Of a DNA stretch of 64,000 bases, positions 60,097 through 64,000 are shown one piece after another. The notes below the pieces were generated by a model that was given only the letters and a program-made list of their open reading frames with translations, made no database searches and had not been told where the DNA came from. Positions within the stretch are counted from its first letter, which is position 1. The number at the start of each line of letters is the position of its first letter. A program made the position numbers and the translations under genes. Origin of the DNA: Flavonifractor sp. AGMB03687 (lineage in GTDB: Bacteria; Bacillota; Clostridia; Oscillospirales; Oscillospiraceae); assembly GCF_017811815.1 (NCBI RefSeq), contig NZ_JADKZI010000006.1, positions 62,001-126,000 on the forward strand. Reading direction: 5' to 3'.

Positions 60097-61125
60097 TTAA
60101 CCCTCCTTGCCCTCCTTGACAGGGCGATAGGGAGTGACCTTTCTGGTGGGGTCAAAGGGATTGACCTCCCGACCGGCCTCAACCTCCTTGAACCACTCGA
60201 TGGGCTTGGTACGGAAACCGGCCCAGCTCTCACGGGTGGGGGGCTGCTGCATCCAGTCGTGGCAGTAGCGCCAGTCGTTGGTCTGGCTGATGTACTTCTC
60301 GTCCTGCTGGGCGGCATTGCGGTCGCCCATGTCACCGGCGGCGATGCGCAGCAGAGAGCCGTACTGCTCGGACACGGTGTGCAGCTTCAGGTCCTCCACC
60401 AGCAGCTTCTTCAGGGGGCGCTTGGCCAGGTTGGACATGATGGTGCGGTTCTCATAGGGCATGGTCTTGAGCATGCGGGCGATCTCCCAGGCACGATCCA
60501 TGACCTGAGCCTTGGGTACCACCTCGCTGACCATGCCCCAGTCCAGCATCTGCTGAGCAGTCCACTGACGGGCAGTCATCATGTAGTAATTGCCCCGCTT
60601 GGTGCCGAAGTAGTGCTGAGCCATCAGGCCCATGCCGTCGCCGGGCACCAGGCCGCCGTGGGCGTGGGGCACTTCCAACCAGGTATCGTCGGAGCAGATG
60701 GTGATGTCGCTGAGCATGGCGGAATCCCAGTGAAAACCGGGGCCGGGCAGCACACCGATGGTGGGCACATCCAGGTCAAACACCATGTTCTTGATCAGGT
60801 TGGTGTCGTCGAAGTACTGATGCTGGAACCGCTCGGTGGGCAGCTTGGAGTAGGTCTCCCAGCCGTTGGGATCGGACTCGGTCATCCAGCTGTCTCCGAT
60901 GTGGGTGAAAATGATGATCTCATTCTGGTTGTCCAGAGACAGAATGCGCACCAGCTGGCTGATGGCCCGGTGGGACATGCCGCTGTGCTGCATGGGACCA
61001 TCCAGGGTCTTCCAGGTCACCTGGAGGATTCCGTCCTCACGATACAGATCCGCAAAATCCTTGAACCATTCCTTGTACTCATCCAGCTGAGGCAGCTTTA
61101 CGTAATCAGCGAGGGGCTTTCCCAT
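60097..61125 (-). CDS. Crotonase-superfamily hydrolase, 6-oxocamphor-hydrolase-like (cyclic beta-diketone C-C hydrolase)
   Basis: 342 residues from ATG 61125 (GGAGG upstream). Not a usual enoyl-CoA hydratase: the acid pair is absent. Residues 125-215 follow 6-oxocamphor hydrolase from memory, with His132 (GPGFHWD), His154 (EVPHAHGG) and Asp163 (LVPGDG) at the catalytic positions, then GTKRGNYYMMTARQW. That enzyme splits a C-C bond between two ketones of a ring by a retro-Claisen reaction without CoA. A C-terminal extension of about 100 residues (NDWRYCHDWMQQ) is peculiar to this protein and its paralogue fragment at 50121. It is the first gene of the crotonase-BKACE-cupin-SDR unit with its own promoter. 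Confidence 0.8.
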   Translation of the reverse strand: MGKPLADYVKLPQLDEYKEWFKDFADLYREDGILQVTWKTLDGPMQHSGMSHRAISQLVRILSLDNQNEIIIFTHIGDSWMTESDPNGWETYSKLPTERFQHQYFDDTNLIKNMVFDLDVPTIGVLPGPGFHWDSAMLSDITICSDDTWLEVPHAHGGLVPGDGMGLMAQHYFGTKRGNYYMMTARQWTAQQMLDWGMVSEVVPKAQVMDRAWEIARMLKTMPYENRTIMSNLAKRPLKKLLVEDLKLHTVSEQYGSLLRIAAGDMGDRNAAQQDEKYISQTNDWRYCHDWMQQPPTRESWAGFRTKPIEWFKEVEAGREVNPFDPTRKVTPYRPVKEGKEG

Positions 61126-61206
61126 AATCAATAACCTCCAAATCAATCATTCGGCGGAGCGCATTGGGGTATCACCCGAATGTCTCCTGTCATATCTGCT
61201 ATCTGA

Positions 61207-61281
61207 ATTGTAGTCCCATCATCTGCTTTTGTGAAATATCTATAAACGATAAGAGGACCGCCTGTTATTAGTGAAAAAAAT
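61207..61281 (-). promoter_or_regulatory. Promoter and shared regulatory element, copy 2, upstream of the crotonase operon
   Basis: On the minus strand TTCACA (61235-61230), a 17-nt spacer and TACAAT (61212-61207) form a promoter about 82 nt before the crotonase start. From the -35 box upstream, 61227-61281 matches 54652-54707: TTTTGTGAAATA, ATAA, CGATAA, GACCG, TTATTAGT and an A-run on the plus strand. This position, -35 to about -85, is where a LysR-type activator binds. Confidence 0.7.
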
Positions 61282-61296
61282 CAGTGAAGCCGTTTC

Positions 61297-62469
61297 TTAC
61301 TCCGCTTTAAAGATACCTGCGGCACCCATACCTCCGGCAATGCACATGGTTACAAGGGCGTACTTACCGCCGGTACGGCGCAGCTCAGAGATGGCCTTGC
61401 AGGACAACACCGCGCCGGTGGCACCCAGAGGATGACCCAGAGCCATGGCGCCACCGTTGGGGTTGACCTTGGCAGGATCCATGCCCAGCTCCTTGATACA
61501 GGGGCTGACTTGGGCCGCAAAGGCCTCGTTGAGCTCGATAACGTCCATGTCGTTCACAGTAAGGCCGGTGTACTCCATCACCTTGGGCACCGCATAGATG
61601 GGACCCAGGCCCATATAAGCGGGATCCAGGCCGCCCACGCAGAAGCCCAGGAAGGAGGCCAGGGGCTTAATGCCCAGCTCGTTGGCCTTGTCCCGGCTCA
61701 TGAGCACCAGGAAGGCGGCACCGTCGCTGGTCTGAGAGGAAGTGGCGGCGGTGACCCGGCCGTTCTCCCGGAAGCAGGGCTTCATGGAAGCCATCTTCTC
61801 CATGGTGGTGTCCCGACGGATACCCTGATCCTTGTCAAAGACGATGGGGTTGCCCTCGGCGTCCACACCGGGCAGAGGGATGATCTGCTCGTCGAAGTAG
61901 CCGGCGTCCTGGGCGTGAGCCGCCTTCTGATGGCTGGCCAGGGCCAGGGCGTCCATCTCCTCACGGGTGACGTTGTACTTCTCTGCCACGTTCTCGGCGG
62001 TCTCACCGTTGGAAATATACTGGCCGGGGTCATTCTCCAGCAGCCAGGGGTTCATGTCGCCGCTGCGGTCCAGGGTCATGGGCAGCGCGGTCATGGACTC
62101 GATGCCGCCGGCCACGATGCAGTCGGCCTGTCCAGCCTCGATCTGCCAGGCAGCCAGCGCCACAGCCTGGAGCGAGGAGGAGCAGAAGCGGTCCACGGTC
62201 AGGCCGCAGGCAGTGTAGGGCAGGCCGGCCCGGGCTGCCACCAGGCGGGCGGGATTCAGGCCCTGCTTGGCCTCAGGAATGGCGCAGCCCAGGATCACGT
62301 CCTCCACCAGCCCGGGATCCAGCTGGGGGATCTTCTCCATTACGCCCTTCAGCACCAGGCCGCCCATATCAATGGGATGCATCTGACGCAGAGCGCCCTT
62401 CTTACCCGACTTTGCCACAGCGGAGCGGCCGTAGGCCACTACCACCGTCTTGCTCAACGGTTTTGCCAT
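61297..62469 (-). CDS. Acetyl-CoA C-acetyltransferase (thiolase)
   Basis: 390 residues; ATG 62469 with GGAGG upstream. The nucleophilic Cys lies in DRFCSSSLQAV near residue 91. The NEAFAAQ and GGAMALGHPLGATGA motifs are near 315 and 345, and the second catalytic Cys is in TMCIAGGMGAA near 378. It splits acetoacetyl-CoA (or a 3-ketoacyl-CoA) with CoA to acetyl-CoA. It is coupled to the CoA-transferase genes upstream, and the promoter of the crotonase operon follows its stop. Confidence 0.96.
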   Translation of the reverse strand: MAKPLSKTVVVAYGRSAVAKSGKKGALRQMHPIDMGGLVLKGVMEKIPQLDPGLVEDVILGCAIPEAKQGLNPARLVAARAGLPYTACGLTVDRFCSSSLQAVALAAWQIEAGQADCIVAGGIESMTALPMTLDRSGDMNPWLLENDPGQYISNGETAENVAEKYNVTREEMDALALASHQKAAHAQDAGYFDEQIIPLPGVDAEGNPIVFDKDQGIRRDTTMEKMASMKPCFRENGRVTAATSSQTSDGAAFLVLMSRDKANELGIKPLASFLGFCVGGLDPAYMGLGPIYAVPKVMEYTGLTVNDMDVIELNEAFAAQVSPCIKELGMDPAKVNPNGGAMALGHPLGATGAVLSCKAISELRRTGGKYALVTMCIAGGMGAAGIFKAE

Positions 62470-62471
62470 AA

Positions 62472-63122
62472 TCAATCTTCCTCCATTTCAATCAGATTGG
62501 AAGCCACCAGGAGCTTGGGCTCCACAGCAGCCTGAATCTCTTCCACGGTATGCCCCTTGCGAATCTCAGAGAGCAGCAGGCCCTCAGGCGTCACGTCAAT
62601 GACGCAGCGGTCGGTAACAATGTGATTCACACACCGCACTGCAGTCAGGGGCAGGGTACACTGGTTCACAATCTTCGGAGAACCGTCCTTGGCCACCAGG
62701 TCCATGGCCACGATCACCTGCTTGGCACCGTTGCACAGATCCATGGCGCCGCCCATGCCGAAGGCCCGGCCCGGCGTGGCCCAGTTGGCCAGATCACCCT
62801 GAGCGGAGACCTGCAGGCCACCCAGTACGGTGGCGGCCAGTCGGCCGGAGCGGATCACACCGAAGGACATGGCCACATCAAAGGCGCTGCTGCCCGGTAC
62901 CGGCTCAAAATGAACGCCGCCGGCGTTGACAAACCGCTCGTTGGCCATCAAGCCCTCGTTGACGGTGGCGCCGATGCCGATAAAGCCGTTCTCGCTCTGG
63001 AACAGGACACCCTGGGCAGCATAGCTGCCGCACAGGCTGGGAATGCCGATGCCCAGATTGACTACATCGCCGGGCTTGAAGTAGGCAGCAGCCCGCTTGG
63101 CAATAAAGTTTCTGTTGTTCAT
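62472..63122 (-). CDS. 3-oxoacid CoA-transferase, subunit B
   Basis: 216 residues. The GxGIP loop (NLGIGIPSL) is near residue 22 and the catalytic Glu44 is in FQSENGFIG. It forms a heteromer with subunit A and moves CoA between an acyl-CoA and a keto acid such as acetoacetate via a glutamyl-CoA thioester. It is 12 nt after subunit A and 2 nt before the thiolase start, a strongly coupled trio. Confidence 0.95.
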   Translation of the reverse strand: MNNRNFIAKRAAAYFKPGDVVNLGIGIPSLCGSYAAQGVLFQSENGFIGIGATVNEGLMANERFVNAGGVHFEPVPGSSAFDVAMSFGVIRSGRLAATVLGGLQVSAQGDLANWATPGRAFGMGGAMDLCNGAKQVIVAMDLVAKDGSPKIVNQCTLPLTAVRCVNHIVTDRCVIDVTPEGLLLSEIRKGHTVEEIQAAVEPKLLVASNLIEMEED

Positions 63123-63134
63123 CTCGTCCCCTCC

Positions 63135-63788
63135 TTACACCAGAATCATGTCCACGAACATACCAGGCACCTTGACCTCATCGGGGCCGATCTCACCCAG
63201 GTCGCAAAAGTGGTCGCACTCCACAATGGAAAGGTCGGCACAGGTAGCAATCACAGGATGGGAAGCATGTCCGCTGCTACCCCGGTAGGCCAAATTGCCC
63301 AGGGGGTCTGCCTTCCGGCAGCGGGTCAGGGCCACGTCAGCGTGGAGAGCGGTCTCCAGCAGATACTGCTGGCCGTTCACCTCAATGACCCGCTTGCCCT
63401 CCTCTACCACGGTGCCCAGGCCGGTCTTGGTGAGCACGCCGCCCAGGCCCATGCCGCCGCAGCGGATACGCTCGATAAAAGTACCCATAGGGATGAGCTC
63501 CGCCTTCAGGGAGCCATCCTGGATGCGGGCGTTGGTACGGGGATTGGTACCCACGTGGGTGGTGATCATCTTGTCCACCGCGCCCGCCTCAATGAGGCGG
63601 CTGATCCCCATGCCGGGGTCGCTGGAATCGATGGAGTAGACGGTCAGATGCCTGGCGCCGCTGTCCAGCACACACTGGATCAGACGCTCCGGCATATACT
63701 GGTTGGTCTGGCCGCCGATGGCAATGATCTGGCCGTCCTTGAAGCTGGCCACGATCTGCTCGATGGTACGTACTTTACTCAGTTCCAT
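63135..63788 (-). CDS. 3-oxoacid CoA-transferase, subunit A
   Basis: 217 residues. Family stretches are FKDGQIIAIGGQTNQ near residue 16, TTHVGTNPRTN near 76 and GGVLTKTGLGTVVEEGK near 115. It binds CoA and pairs with subunit B. The usual GGFG-like loop reads AIGGQT, a mild variation, so the acyl substrate may differ from that of AtoD/ScoA. It starts 1 nt after the preceding permease gene, in the same operon. Confidence 0.94.
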   Translation of the reverse strand: MELSKVRTIEQIVASFKDGQIIAIGGQTNQYMPERLIQCVLDSGARHLTVYSIDSSDPGMGISRLIEAGAVDKMITTHVGTNPRTNARIQDGSLKAELIPMGTFIERIRCGGMGLGGVLTKTGLGTVVEEGKRVIEVNGQQYLLETALHADVALTRCRKADPLGNLAYRGSSGHASHPVIATCADLSIVECDHFCDLGEIGPDEVKVPGMFVDMILV

Positions 63789-63789
63789 A

Positions 63790-64000
63790 TCATTCTCCTT
63801 TGCGGGATACAGGTTTCAGGAAACGGGAGAGGATGAGGCCTACTACCGCCAGCACTGCAGCGGTTATATAGGCGCCGGTATAGCTGCCGCCTCCCATGGT
63901 TTTAAAGGTAGTGGCCAGGCTGGGACCGATTAGGCTGGCCAGACCGAACACCACATACATAACGCCGTAGTTCTCGGTGATATATCGGGCACCGAACATC
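63790..64000 (-). CDS. MFS-type permease, C-terminal end
   Basis: Only the last 70 codons are in the window; the gene continues past base 64000. Two membrane helices (GVMYVVFGLASLIGPSLA and GAYITAAVLAVVGLILSRFL) with a short basic tail match the end of an OFA/MFS carrier. It stands 1 nt before the CoA-transferase A gene, so transport and activation of the substrate are co-transcribed. Confidence 0.75.
   Translation of the reverse strand, partial: MFGARYITENYGVMYVVFGLASLIGPSLATTFKTMGGGSYTGAYITAAVLAVVGLILSRFLKPVSRKGE

Overview
The window comes from a moderately GC-rich anaerobic Firmicute. The best guess is an Oscillospiraceae/Clostridia gut commensal of the Flavonifractor, Lawsonibacter or Pseudoflavonifractor type. 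This is inferred from a tRNA-Trp-sensing T-box ahead of trpS, pyruvate phosphate dikinase, BlaI/M56 pairs, Tn1549-type conjugation genes and an anaerobic CoA-based catabolic cluster. No 16S gene is present, so the taxonomy is tentative.

Layout. (1) 1-948: 3' end of an S-layer-homology protein. (2) About 1.2-5.96 kb: a compact integrative mobilizable element (IME) with a small ORF, an FtsK/TcpA-like coupling ATPase, a putative oriT hairpin, a Rep_2-plus-helicase replicator/relaxase, an excisionase and a Tn916-type tyrosine integrase. A low-molecular-weight phosphotyrosine phosphatase frameshifted in its catalytic loop and a BRO-N protein follow. (3) 7.6-30.4 kb: core genome. It holds trpS with a T-box, a small P-loop protein, pgi, an orphan molybdopterin oxidoreductase, a UPF0210/ACT-domain pair, a YfbR-like nucleotidase, small membrane proteins, tRNA-Ala(GGC), an XRE membrane protein, ftsH, rlmB, a degenerate P-type-ATPase-like protein, two M56 (BlaR1-like) genes with a BlaI repressor, and ppdK.

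(4) 30.6-50.12 kb: a decayed Tn1549-type integrative conjugative element (ICE) with parB, parA/parB, a replication protein, pcfB, virD4, virB6, prgI, virB4, YodL/DUF4316 and TTRAP genes. virD4 and maff2 have been cut by nested serine-recombinase elements: one truncated recombinase, a VapE primase/helicase and one complete recombinase. No ICE relaxase or ICE integrase is in the window. The right end lies inside the large ICE protein gene, which is fused in frame to the last 140 codons of a crotonase-family gene.

(5) 50.6-64 kb: a catabolic island. It holds a PAS-sigma54 activator, an OFA-type MFS permease, a LysR regulator, a phosphotriesterase-family hydrolase, and a minus-strand series of permease, CoA transferase A and B, thiolase, 6-oxocamphor-hydrolase-like crotonase, BKACE, cupin and SDR genes. 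My reading is anaerobic breakdown of a cyclic 1,3-diketone, for example a dihydrophloroglucinol-type product of flavonoid A rings. The crotonase would open the ring, the SDR would oxidise or reduce the hydroxy-keto acid, BKACE would cleave the beta-keto acid with acetyl-CoA, and the CoA transferase and thiolase would finish to acetyl-CoA. The phosphotriesterase-like enzyme could open a lactone by-product. Two distant promoter regions of this island share a conserved element of about 55 bp, which points to one regulator. The fragment fused to the ICE shows that a second crotonase copy was once present.
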